The notes beneath the pieces are model-generated. The model searched no databases. It was not told the origin of the DNA and saw only the letters and a list, made by a program, of their open reading frames with translations. This document shows, piece by piece, positions 1 to 10,541 of a stretch of 64,000 nucleotides of DNA (within the stretch, counting starts at the first letter, position 1; the number at the start of each line of letters is the position of its first letter). The DNA is from Costus lasius (lineage: Eukaryota > Streptophyta > Magnoliopsida > Zingiberales > Costaceae). The DNA lies in assembly GCA_027563935.2 (NCBI GenBank), contig CM050450.1, positions 26,399,439-26,463,438 of the forward strand, given 5' to 3'. A program made the position numbers and the translations under genes.

Positions 1-290
1 TATTTAATTATTTTACGAGTAGAATTACATGAGTAAAATGTAGCTTATTATTGTTCATGTTCATGTTAATATATTTGATAATATTTTGAACATATTGGAT
101 AAATGAGCATAATATGTAATTATATATTTAAAATAATATTTATAAATATTATGAACATTATGTGAAATATAAATATTATAATACACTTGATATTCATAAT
201 GAAACTAATGTTCATAACATAATTAATATATTTAACGTAAAAAAATAAAATATGTAAAGTGCATAATTTTATAATATACATAATGGAAAT

Positions 291-342
291 GCATTTATGT
301 ACATAAAGAACATAATGCATTTATGTACATAAAGAACATAAT
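291..342. repeat. 26-bp tandem repeat, two perfect copies
   Basis: Two identical adjacent 26-bp units (291-316 and 317-342), each starting GCATTTATGTACATAAAG. The units contain the short palindromes ATGTACAT and TTATGTACATAA. Confidence 0.9.
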
Positions 343-1494
343 GCACTTAATAAACTTAATGAATCTTATATGTATAATGTATTATTTTTTTACAAATACT
401 AAGCACAATAAAGCCATTGGCTTGATCAAAGGTTTGCCTATGATTATAACCCTAAAAGTATCAAGAGGTATAAGAATAGTCTAAAAATGTATCCCTTAGT
501 AGCGAAAACCTAATCTATGTTATAAGAGATCCCTTGTAGGAGGTTCAATATGATAAAAACAAGTTGATTGATTAGCTATTAGGTACTTTGAATAATAAAA
601 ATTATAAAATACAATAGTATATAAAAATATTTATATGATAGAGTTGATATTCTACATTCTCATTCATGAATATAATTTTTTGTGCTTCTTATTGTGGAGA
701 TAAGATAAACTTCCCAAAGTGATTAATTAACATGAGATGAGCCTCTACACTCATCCATTATGGAGAATTTTCTATATGAGAGAGTTCGTATACGACTATA
801 GTTAAGGCAACCCTCAAAAGCTCTCATGAAGATACATATGCATGACCGAAAATGCACAACCCCGCGTTCGTACAAACCATGTATTGTGTGTGGACCTATT
901 AAAGTTTGAGTCAAAGGGAAATAATTTAATACTAGTTCACTGTCTTTCCTTCAGATGAAAATATTTTCTTTAAGTAATGATTATACTTTAAAGTGCACTT
1001 TACTGACCAAATAATATAGACATGAGCAATAATTTAATTTTATATAATTATTTTTATTGATTTTAATTATATTTAAGAACATTTTTTTAAAATTTTGCAA
1101 GGGTAACATTATTATCGTAATTAAATCCATGGAGCCTTTAAAAAGGCTAAGTCCCATGCAAATGTAGTTTTTCCTCTTCCCCTTTTCTTTGTTCCATTTC
1201 TTTTATCTCTTCTTAGATTTTTGGGTTTTTATGGCTCATTGTCAAAAGGGCATTTAGTCAACTTCTCCATGGTCGTATCTATAAGAGAAGAGTACTTGGT
1301 TGTATTTTCGGATGTTCAATTTGAATTAAATTCGCACATAGCCAAATTTTCATCTAAGGACAAGCCACAACATGCCTCCGGGTTTTATTTCTCTAATATC
1401 TTCTCTTTATTTATTTAAATTTTAAAATTATAATCTTGCATGATTTTTTCTATTTAAATAATGGTTAATTTAAAATTTTAGACCAACAGACATA

Positions 1495-1725
1495 TCCTTC
1501 ATATACTAAATATCTATCAAATATCATAATAGATAAATATTCACATGTCATTCTATTGGCCAAATTTTTATCGAATAATATATAGATATTCACATATCCT
1601 TTATAGACAAAATATCTATCAAATATCAAAATAGATAAATATTCATATTTTTATAAACTGAATATTTATTGAATGACACAAATATTCATATGTTTTTTAT
1701 AGACTGAATATTTATCAAATTTCAT
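1495..1725. repeat. degenerate AT-rich tandem repeat
   Basis: About three to four diverged units built around TATCAAAT and ATAAATATTCA(C/T)AT, spaced roughly 70-90 bp. The same type of sequence (GCTGAATACTTATCAAAA) appears at about 36709 just right of the outer gypsy insertion, which fits one original repeat tract split by that insertion. Confidence 0.6.
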
Positions 1726-1814
1726 ACTATGCCATAGAATTGTTATTAACATGCCACTTATGGGCTAATGATTATTCTTCAGTGCTACATCAAATCAAGT
1801 AACAAACCGCATGT

Positions 1815-1819
1815 CCTTT
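1815..1819. other. target-site duplication of G1, left copy
   Basis: CCTTT directly precedes the TG of the left LTR and recurs at 36701-36705 directly after the CA of the right LTR. Confidence 0.9.
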
Positions 1820-3548
1820 TGACGCAGCGGATGTTATGGGTGAGTTGGTCCTTAATTCAGTACTCTACGGTGGGGGAAACCGTGATGTTGAATACGCGTG
1901 AGGGGCTGGAGGCGAGGGAAGTAAAAACGTGCAGAGCAATGAAAACTCGAGAAAACTGATGAAAACCCGTGCCGCGGGGACGCGACTTGAGTAATACCAG
2001 CGAGCCGAGGAGACAACGAGCACGATTCTACGAATGAAACTACTCACCTGATTAGTAGAGCCAATTTCTTGAAGCAAGCACGTGTGCGCAGGACCTAAAC
2101 GAGGCTGCGGAGGTGGAACGCTGCGAGTCCAAGACACAAGCCGGTCAATGATTGCAAGGATTGCCTTGAAAAGGACCCGGGGCCTTGGGAGGTTCCCCGG
2201 GTGTTTTGATTGAAAGCTGAAAATCGATTACAAGAGGTGGGCGAAGAGACTCTAGGCGAGCTCTTCGGAGTTTGAAGTGGCCTAAACCTTCGCATGAGGG
2301 AAGATGCTACTACAACAAAGCTAAAACACTAGTAGTCCCTCAGCCCTCTTTTATAGAACAAGAGAGAGGGGTGAGGCACAAGCTACACACATGGGGTTTG
2401 TTGGAGACACCAACAACCCCTACCAACTAAAGAGGGTCTAAGATGCCCTCTAACAACCTGAAAGGCAATAATTAACTAGGGAATAAAAGGACAGAGAACA
2501 ACACGTGGAGGTGGCTAGCGCATGGGCCTTCTTGCTAGGCCGTCGACTGGGCCGTTGCCAACGGCTATACCATCTCGGAGCAGGCTACCATGAAGCAGCA
2601 GAACTTACTGATCGTGGGTTGGTTCTGGACATTGGTGGCGGTCTCTTGGGATGAGTTGATGACTCGATTGTTGTAGCGATTAGCGGTGGCTGCCGGTGGG
2701 GGGTCCTCGAGGAAGAGTCGCCATAGGAATGGGTTGAAGGGACTTCGAAGATGTGGGTGAAGCCTCAGTGTGTTGCTGAAGAAGGGCTGACCACACCCAC
2801 AAAACGGTTCGGGGGGTGCGATGACCGTTGCAAGCGTCGAACGGGATGAAAATTGACCTCAGTGTGTTTTCTGGGGCTAAACACGGTCTGGCCGTGCTTG
2901 CCGTCATGGCCGTGATCAGGGTCTGGATTTCCTGTCGTGGCGAACACAGCTGGAGGCACGGGTGTGTCGGTGACATGCGAACTCGTCGCGGCCATGTCCA
3001 TTGTCACGGCCTGGCCGTGTTAGGGTCGAGCAGATTTTACAGCAGTACCATGATGAATGTCACGGGCCGTAATATGGGGTCCAAAATCCACAGAAAGTTT
3101 GGACATGGCCGTGTTCCTGGTCACGGCCTGGCCGTGCTAAGGTGGGCTGGCGACGCCGGATGGGGAACTGGTCACGGCCTGGCCGTGTTCCTCGTCACGG
3201 CCGTGATTGCTAAGGCCGAAGTCCGCCGAGATCGTCACGGCGGGTGTCACGAGCGTGTTGCGGCCCATGCTGGTGTTTGCGTTCTTCCTCGACCGTGTCA
3301 CGGTCGTGTCCTCCGTTACGGCCTAGCCGTGTCGGGGTCGGTTGGGTGGCGCGGAGTTGGCCACGGCTGCTAGAACGGTCGTTCTTCTCATCACGGCTGT
3401 GTTTGCCAACACGACCTAGCCGTGTTCAGGGTGACAGAAGGCTCCTTGAGCTGAAATTTATGGGGCATCCTCCTCAGATCCTAGGGAGTCTCCCCAAGTG
3501 TCTCCTAGAGGTGTTGGGCCGCCCTCATGTGTGTCCATGACTCCGTCA
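1820..3548 (-). repeat. G1 3' LTR
   Basis: 1729-bp LTR, the downstream copy in the minus-strand orientation of G1. Its 2880-3440 part is dense in imperfect palindromes of the form CACGGCCTGGCCGTG. A TATA-like box (TATAAAA on the minus strand, 2349-2355) lies upstream of the expected transcript start. It differs from the right LTR by many substitutions, often C/T or G/A, and by small indels. Confidence 0.92.
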
Positions 3549-4218
3549 CGTATCCCGGGGTGGGAAGAATTCTCCTTTAGAGAATAAGATGGGCTGATGT
3601 CCTCGGAGGGGGCGCCGGTGGGTAGGGGCACGTGGTAGGGCAGGAGGTCGGCGACGTTGAAGACGGGGCTGATGAGAGAGTCCTCCGGCAGATCGAGGAT
3701 GTACGCATTGTTGCCAAGCCGACTCAGAACCGTATAGGGGTCGTCGCACCGTGCTTGCAACTTCCAGTTGGCTCAAGATCTCAACCGCTTAGGGTGGATA
3801 CGCACAAGAACACGCTCACCAATCTCGAAATGGCGTGGCCTACGATGCTCGTTGGCCTTAGCTGCGTACCGGGTATTGCTCAAGAAGATCCGGCGGTGAA
3901 CCTCATCGTGTAAACCCGATATGTGAGATGCAAATGCATGGGCGGACTCGTGATGGGAAGGATGGGCTGGGAAGTTATGCATATAGAGGGGCTTGCGTGG
4001 TTGGTGCCCAAGGACGACCTAGAAAGGACTCAGACCGGTAGAGCGATTGAATGCACTGTTATACGCAAACTCCGCAATGGGGAGATAATCAGCCCAATGG
4101 CGTGGGAAATCACCAGCCAAGCAGTGCAGGAGGTTACCCAAGCTACGGTTCACGACCTCCGTTTGACCATTCGTCTGCGGATAGTACGCCGACGAATACT
4201 TGAGGGTGGTCCCAAGGA
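3458..4218 (-). pseudogene. G1 integrase, C-terminal part (separated by insertion)
   Basis: Minus-strand frame continuing the integrase begun at 30914-31590. Visible are the catalytic-core segment with YPQTNGQTEV (the E of the DDE triad lies in this block), AFNRSTGLSPF and the C-terminal FNVADLLPY motif. In-frame stops interrupt it at 4019-4021 (TAG) and 3773-3775 (TGA). The frame runs on into the LTR and ends at 3458. The core lines up with the right-hand part once the C1 insertion is removed, which fixes the insertion point at the codons after SLWALL. Confidence 0.88.
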
Positions 4219-4220
4219 TG
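4216..4220. other. left junction of C1 in G1, imperfect target duplication
   Basis: GGATG here corresponds to GGAGG at 30914-30918. Joining the flanks restores an uninterrupted integrase frame. The single mismatch and the missing 5' LTR indicate that the left end of C1 was altered after insertion. Confidence 0.5.
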
Positions 4221-4732
4221 GTTGCAAATTGCATGATCACATGGCAAACGATTTTTCTAAATAGGAAAAATTAGGGTTTCTTGTTTCTATCATCTTTTCA
4301 ATCTCTTTTGGATATTGGGTTATTTTTTTTGCATGATTAAAGGATCGAAGGCGCACGTGGTTTTGTCAAGTAGGACGGGCATTGTGTCTTCGGACTGGCC
4401 GGGTCTCTTGATCTGACAAAATTGCCAGCCGAATGGATCTTTGAAATCATTATGAAAGTTTAATCGCAAATAACCAAAAGATTTGTGATAAGAAGATGAG
4501 GAAAAGAGACTAGTTTTATGAAAAAGTAAAATTTCAGATTTTATGTTTTTCATGAGCATGTAGAACTGCATGTGTAGATACCTTGCTTGTGCATAATGTT
4601 GTGATCATGAGTCAAAGCCCCTTTCCATGCCTGTAATGTATCTTTGTGAGGCCTGCGTGCCGCTTTTCTTTTCTTTTATTTTTGTAACAAGAAGAAGAAG
4701 ATTAGGGTGCAACCACATGGAACCCTGGCATG
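4221..4732 (+). other. C1 leader, left part
   Basis: Non-coding AT-rich sequence between the G1 integrase remnant and A1. It is continuous with 20583 onward once A1 and one GCATG copy are removed (CCCTGGCATG joins CTTGATGGCGC). No primer-binding site for initiator tRNA-Met is seen, although one would be expected near here. Confidence 0.6.
4728..4732. other. target-site duplication of A1, left copy
   Basis: GCATG immediately left of TGTTGACAC. The identical pentamer follows the other outer end at 20578-20582. Confidence 0.92.
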
Positions 4733-6738
4733 TGTTGACACAGATTTATGTAGAGTTTTACATACCAATATACTTATGGAAACATGCCTATTTCACGACT
4801 TTAAGCCTTACAATTGCCTATATTTGGATACATTTATGGAATCTACACCTGTTTCGGTTTTTTCACGTTTTCAGGTCAAATTGACCACATAAAGGGTAGA
4901 TTCTGACACTTTGGTAGCAGAGGAGCTCATCCTAACTCAAGATGATCCTAACTAGGAGTTTTTGGATTCATTGAAGCCTTTGTTGGAAATCACGACCGGG
5001 TCCCGATCAGAATCATGCCCGTGATCGTCGCTATGCCTGAAGTTGAAATCGACAAATCACGACTGGGTCACGACCAAATTCTCGCCCGTGATCGTGGACC
5101 CGCCTATTACGAAATCACGATTTTAGCCCAGATATCTTCAACTTGACCTAAGGGAAAGCTTGAGGGCACTTAGGACCTTTCTCCCTCGTTGACAAAGGGG
5201 GCGTGGAGCAACTTTAGGCAGTAGATCTGATCACGAAATCGCAAATTCATGAAAATGTTGGCTGCAGCAGCTTTTGTAGGGCATGGTGGCTGGCGGCAGA
5301 GTTTTCTTTCGGTTGAAGCTTTACCGCAACTGCAGAGCCCTTTTTGCAGGGTATGGGAAGGAGAAAAGGGAGCATAAGAGAGGAGATAAAAAGGCCTTCA
5401 AAAGAGAGACCAGGGGGGGTTCGGTCCATCAGAGGATTTGCACGGAGAAGGAAACAAGTAGAAGCTGCACTTGCGAGAGGAGAAGGAAGGTGCGCACATG
5501 TACAACTTTGAACACCCTCTGTTGCGTAAGCCTCCTAGAAACATATTTGTAAAACTTAGCCTTCATCTTTGAGTTGCTGCATCTATTGTATGATCTTAAT
5601 AGAGTGCTGCATGATCTATTTTTCCTCTGCAGCTTTTGTGCAAAACCTATTATTACTTGTGATGTTCATGGCTGAATACATTGTCCATATTGTTACCGTG
5701 AACATGCTTGGCTAAACACCCAATCAGGATGTGGGGTTAGCCCTTGAGATTTATTAGTTGTGATAGTTAGGTTTATTTGCTAAAGTCCTTGCTTAGCCTA
5801 GTGTGCATGCTTCGCCTGTGTACCCGGAAGGATATGTTCAACTTTCAACCCCTCGGGTGAGGTTTGTAAATCAGCTTTTCTAGGAGTTTACTCACTTGCA
5901 TAGCTGTACTCACCCATAGGATTAAAGGAAAACATTATTCCGAAAGGTATGCTTGAGCCTAAAGTTGCAAAGGCGAGGTTTGTTAATCGGATCTAGAGGA
6001 GAAAACCTGCCCGCTAGACTGTGCTCACTTAGGGAAACACCTTAGTGAGGTTTATTAATCAGATCTCCGAAAGAAAAACTCGCTCGCAGATTCGTACTCG
6101 CCCGCGTGACTATAGGAGTTTAGACGCGTCGGAGAGACCCTAGTCCGACCACGCGTCCGACCCACTTGTTTGAGAGTTTATCCATTCCGTTTGTACGTTA
6201 TCCCTACGCTACCCGAGAGGGGGCGTTTGAGTCTTTAATCACCTCAAGTATGGTTCAGCATCTCTAGGAGGGTAAAACCTCGCTTGCGGGTCTGTACGTA
6301 TTTGTAGGGATTATAAGAATCTTGGACGTTGTGGAAAGACACTCGTCTGACCGCACGTTAGAACCCTATGGATTGGACCGGTAATTTAGTTCGTGGAAGC
6401 AGACGAGATTATAGGAGGGGAGCTACCTACGTGACAAGGAAGCTGACCCCCTTGAACTTGATAGGACATTGGTAATAAACTTTGGCTATTCAACTGTAAG
6501 GAGTCAATGTGGTGAACCCATATCCTGATACACCTCTTCATTATAATTCTCTCGTGTGATTTCCTTAGTTTACATTCCTGCACTTTTAATTATTTCGTTA
6601 TCTTAAACTTCACCAATTTTGACTTCATCTAGCTAGTCATTTCGAGATATATCGGTACTTGCCAGTTAGTCCCTGTGGGATCGATATTTTATTACTTCGA
6701 TAGACCCGTGCACTTGCGGGTAACGCCTACCTATACCG
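4733..6738 (+). repeat. A1 LTR A (inverted extra LTR)
   Basis: 2006 bp; starts TGTTGACACAG and runs U3 to U5 left to right, opposite to LTRs B and C. It lacks the last 13 nt of the U5 end (the reverse complement of 6774-6786) and stops at CCTATACCG. In a roughly 290-bp stretch compared by eye it differs from LTR B at about ten sites, similar to the B-C differences. Confidence 0.9.
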
Positions 6739-6773
6739 TTGCCAGTTAGTCCCCGGCAATGGCGCCAAAAACT
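6739..6773. other. A1 palindrome junction: 11-nt filler plus second primer site
   Basis: 6739-6749 (TTGCCAGTTAG) repeats 6659-6669 of LTR A. 6750-6767 is an 18-nt tRNA-Asp-type primer site (TCCCCGGCAATGGCGCCA on the plus strand; one C-to-T change from the site at 18535). 6768-6773 is the normal AAAACT linker to LTR B. Confidence 0.85.
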
Positions 6774-8788
6774 TGATAGCACCCACCGGTATAGGTAGGC
6801 GTTACCCGCAAGTGCACGGGTCTATCGAAGTAATAAAATATCGATCCCACAGGGACTAACTGGCAAGTACCGATAGATCTTGAAATGACTAGCTAGACGA
6901 AGTCGAAATTAGTGAAGTTTAAGATAACAAAATAATTAAAAGTGCAAGAATGTAAACTAAGGAAATCACACGAGAGAATTATAATGAGGAGGTGTATCAG
7001 GATATGGGTTCACCACATTGACTCCTTACAGTTGAATAGCCAAAGTTTATTACCAATGCCCTATCAAGTTCAAGGGGGTCAGCTTCCTTGTCACGTAGGT
7101 AGCTCCCCTCCGATAATCTCGTCCGCTTCCACGAACTAAATTACTAGTCCAATCCGTAGGGTTCTAACGTGCGGTCAGACGAGTGTCTTTCCACAACGTC
7201 CAAGATTCTTATAATCCCTGCAAATACGTACAGACCCGCAAGCGAGGTTTTACCCTCCTAGAGATGCTGAACCATACTTGAGGTGATTAAAGACTCAAAC
7301 ACCCCCTCTCGGGTAGCGTAGGGATAACGTACAAACGGAATGGATAAACTCTCAACCAAGTGGGTCTGACGCGTGGTCGGACTGGGGTCTCTTCGACGCG
7401 TCTAAACTCCTACAGTCACGCGGGCGAGTACGAATCTGCGAGCGAGTTTTTCTTCCGGAGATCTGATTAACAAACCTCACTAAGGTGTTTCCCTAAGTGA
7501 GCATAGTCTAGCGGGCAAGTTTTCTCCTCTAGATCCGATTAACAAACCTCGCATTTGCAACTTTAGGCTCAAGCATACCTTTCGGAATAATGCTTTCCTT
7601 TAATCCTACGGGTGAGTACAGCTATACAAGCGAGTAAACTCCTAGAAAAGTTGATTTACAAACCTCACCCGAGGGGTTGAAGGTCGAAAATATCCTTCCG
7701 GGTACACAGGCGAAGCATGCACGCTAGGCTAAGCAAAGACTTTAGCAAATAAACCTAACTATCACAACTAATAAATCGTCAAGGGCTAACCCCACATTTG
7801 GGTGTTTAGCCAAGCATGTTCACGGTAACAATATGGACAATGTATTCAGCCATGAACATCACAAGTAATAACAGGTTTTGCACAAGAGCTGTAGAGGAAA
7901 AATAGATCATGCAGCACTCTATTAAGATCATACAATAGATGCAGCAACTCAAAGATGAAGGCTAAGTATTGCAAATATGTTTCTAGGAGGCTTATGCAAT
8001 AGAGGGTGTTCAAAGTTGTACAGGTGCGCAGCTTCCTTCTCCTCTCGCAAGTGTAGCTTCTACTCGTTTCCTTCTCCATGCGAATCCTCTGATGGACCGA
8101 ACCCCCCTGGCCTCTCTTTTGAAGGCCTTTTTATCTCCTCTCTTCTGCTCCCTTTTCTCCTTCCCATACCCTGGAAAAAGGGCTCTACAGTTGCGGTAAA
8201 GCTTCAGCCGAAAGAAAACTCTGCCGCGAGCCTCCATGCCCTGCAAAAGCTGCTGCAGCCAACATTTTCACGAATTTGCGATTTCGTGATCAGATCTACT
8301 GCCTAAAGCTGCTCCACGCCCCCTTTGTCAACGGGGGAGAAAGGTCCTAGGTGCCCTCAAGCTTTCCCTTAGGTCAAGTTGAAGATTTCTGGGCTAAAAT
8401 CACGATTTCGTTACAGGCGGGTCCGCGATCATGGGCGAGAATGTGGTCATGACCCGGTCGTGATTTGTCGATTTCAGCTTCAGGCATAGCGACGATCACG
8501 GGCATGATTCTGATCGGGACCCGGTCATGATTTCCAACAAAGGCTTCAATGAATCCGAAAACTCCTGGTTAGGATCATCTTGAGTTAGGATGAGCTTCTC
8601 TGCTACCAAAGTGTCAGAATCTACCCTTTATGTGGTCAATTTGACCTGAAAACGTGAAAAATACCAAAACAAGTGTAGATTCCATAAATGTATCCAAATA
8701 TAGGCAATTGTAAGGCTTAAAGTTGTGAAATAGACATGTTTCCATAAGTAGATTGGTATGTAAAACTCTATATAAATATGCGTCAACA
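6774..8788 (-). repeat. A1 LTR B (3' LTR of the coding unit)
   Basis: 2015 bp on the minus strand, U3 end at 8788 (GTCAACA) and U5 end at 6774 (TGATAGCACC). It is adjacent to the internal region on its right and to the palindrome junction on its left. A and B together form an inverted repeat with arms of about 2.0 kb and a 48-bp spacer (6739-6786). Confidence 0.92.
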
Positions 8789-10541
8789 GAATACTTACGA
8801 CTTAAACCTTTGCTTGTCCTCAAGCAAAAAGAAAGAAATGAAGCTCCATGAGGGTTGTTCAATTAAAATTACACTCCCTTAATGATCCATAAATGTCAAA
8901 TAATCACAGCTAGTCATAGGATACACAGATCACCATAGACTTTAAAGATGTCAAGATGAAAAGCAAAGTATCCGGGTTAAATCTATAGACAACAGTTGCA
9001 CGATAATACTAGATAGAAAATAGTTCCTTACCACATGAGACACCAATACACTCAAAGCACCAAAAGGGCAAACTCTAAGGTGGTAGTAAAGGTCTTACTC
9101 ATGACTTTGGTACCACCACACTTTTTTTTCTTTCTGTTTCTGTAGTGCCAAGCCGAGGCTTTGGTACCACTGCTTTCTTTCCTTTTGAATTTTAGTGCCA
9201 AGTTGCAACTTCGGTACCACTGCTCTTCTTTCTTTTATCTTCTTTTCTGTTGATGGCAGCGCCAAGTTGAGACTTCGGTACCACTACTCTTTTCCCTTTT
9301 TTTTATCAATGTATTGGGCAGCGCCAAGTTGCAACTTCGGTACCACTGTTTCTTGTTTTCCATTCTTTTCTTTCTTTCTATCTTTTGTACGGTGCCAAGT
9401 CAGAGGAGTTCGAACCAAAACTAATACTTAGAATTACCAAGGGTGATAAACGTGTGCCAAGTGGTTCGGTCTATAATCATCCAAATAAATAGTACGTATG
9501 TTGAGCTACAGATATTTTCCTAGACTCAAAGCTCATCAAAGTTAAATCCTTAAGTTTCCAGTGTATAAGGTATCGAGTGCCTAGTTGTTCAACATAAATG
9601 ACGCGTTTAATGAAGTGCGGGGGTCGAAATCAATCATAGATGAGGCAAATGGGTCACGAATAAAAATCAATTATAAATGAGGAAAATATCAGTCAATGAA
9701 AATAAGAAATCTTGGCTAGGACCTACGACTTAGATCCTCACGTATTTGGGAGGTAACCATCAATCATGGTTCAAAGTGTGTCCACAAAGTTATGAAGAAA
9801 GTGTAGCAAAAAGATGTGGGCATGATAAGTGTGCTACAGTATGGATGTCCTTGCAAAGCTGAAGTGTCTAAGAGATGAATAAAGCATCAAGAAAGCAAGT
9901 CATAAAAATGTTACTGATGTTCTACACTTGTTCGGCAATTGTAGTTTGGAGTCATGGTAAAATAGTCAAAGCATCACATCAAGCAGCAATAGTCTAACGA
10001 TAACACAACATCAGAAAGCTGAAATACTATTTTCTGTACAACCATCTCATCATCAAAACATGTGCAGTCAAGGCATTATAAAAGTGAAGCACATTAAAGT
10101 TCAGCAGTGGAGCAGGTTAACGAGTTTGGTACAACAGTATAACATAAAAGACAGTTCATCACAACATAATAGTTTACCGTCACAGTCATAAAAAGTACCC
10201 TCGTACAACATCATATCATAAGAAATAGAAGTTAAGACGACTCATCAAAATGTGTAAGTACCCTCACCCTAAGCAAAAGATGCATCATCCAGATGCATAT
10301 AATATAGGTATATATCAAAAGGGGTAAGGGAGAACTTACTAGAGTGCAGCCCTACTCACTGTACTCAGCCGGGTCATCATCGTCATCGTCGTCGGTTGGC
10401 TCAGAGGAATTAGAGACATGGATGGTGTCATCGACATCCTCATCCTCGTCTCACGGTTGTGGTGGAGCCATGTTGCTAGCTACTTCCCTTGTGGTGGAGC
10501 CCTACTTCAATGCAGTTCACCGTATCCATCAGGGCTGCTAG
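8789..10541 (-). other. A1 3' non-coding region with polypurine-side sequence
   Basis: Between the env-like frame and LTR B on the minus strand; no coding potential seen. Next to LTR B the minus strand reads GAGGACAAGCAAAGGTTTAAG, close to the sequence that usually precedes the 3' LTR in plant gypsy elements with tRNA-Asp primer sites. A GGTACC repeat cluster (9105-9400) lies inside. Confidence 0.6.
9105..9400. repeat. GGTACCAC tandem cluster in A1 3' region
   Basis: Five diverged units of roughly 50-66 bp, each with (A/G)CGCCAAGTTG or TGCCAAG followed by CTTCGGTACCACTG and a pyrimidine-rich spacer. Units are centred near 9110, 9165, 9212, 9279 and 9341. Confidence 0.75.

Larger units (their letters stand above)
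1..1814. other. AT-rich intergenic flank, no gene seen
   Basis: Both strands carry only short AT-rich open frames without recognisable domains. The stretch holds a 26-bp tandem repeat near 291 and degenerate AT-rich repeats near 1495-1725, described separately. It is the left side of the original target of the outer gypsy insertion; its continuation resumes at 36706. Confidence 0.6.

Noticed and set aside
2828..3373. 181-codon open frame in the G1 3' LTR
   Set aside because: Same repeat-driven open frame as in the other LTR; not conserved between the LTRs.
3549..3780. Chromodomain at the end of G1 integrase
   Set aside because: The tail after FNVADLLPY has no recognisable chromodomain pattern; the frame runs into the LTR.
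4733..6738. LTR A as an independent solo LTR inserted next to A1
   Set aside because: No duplication surrounds A alone, a primer site links it to B, and GCATG encloses A through C.
6750..6767. tRNA gene fragment
   Set aside because: Only the 18 nt of the tRNA-Asp 3' end are present, in LTR context; these are primer-binding sites. The same applies to 18535, 28852 and 29098.
10344..10541. Serine-rich plus-strand frame
   Set aside because: Antisense to the A1 3' end; simple-sequence composition and no similarity.
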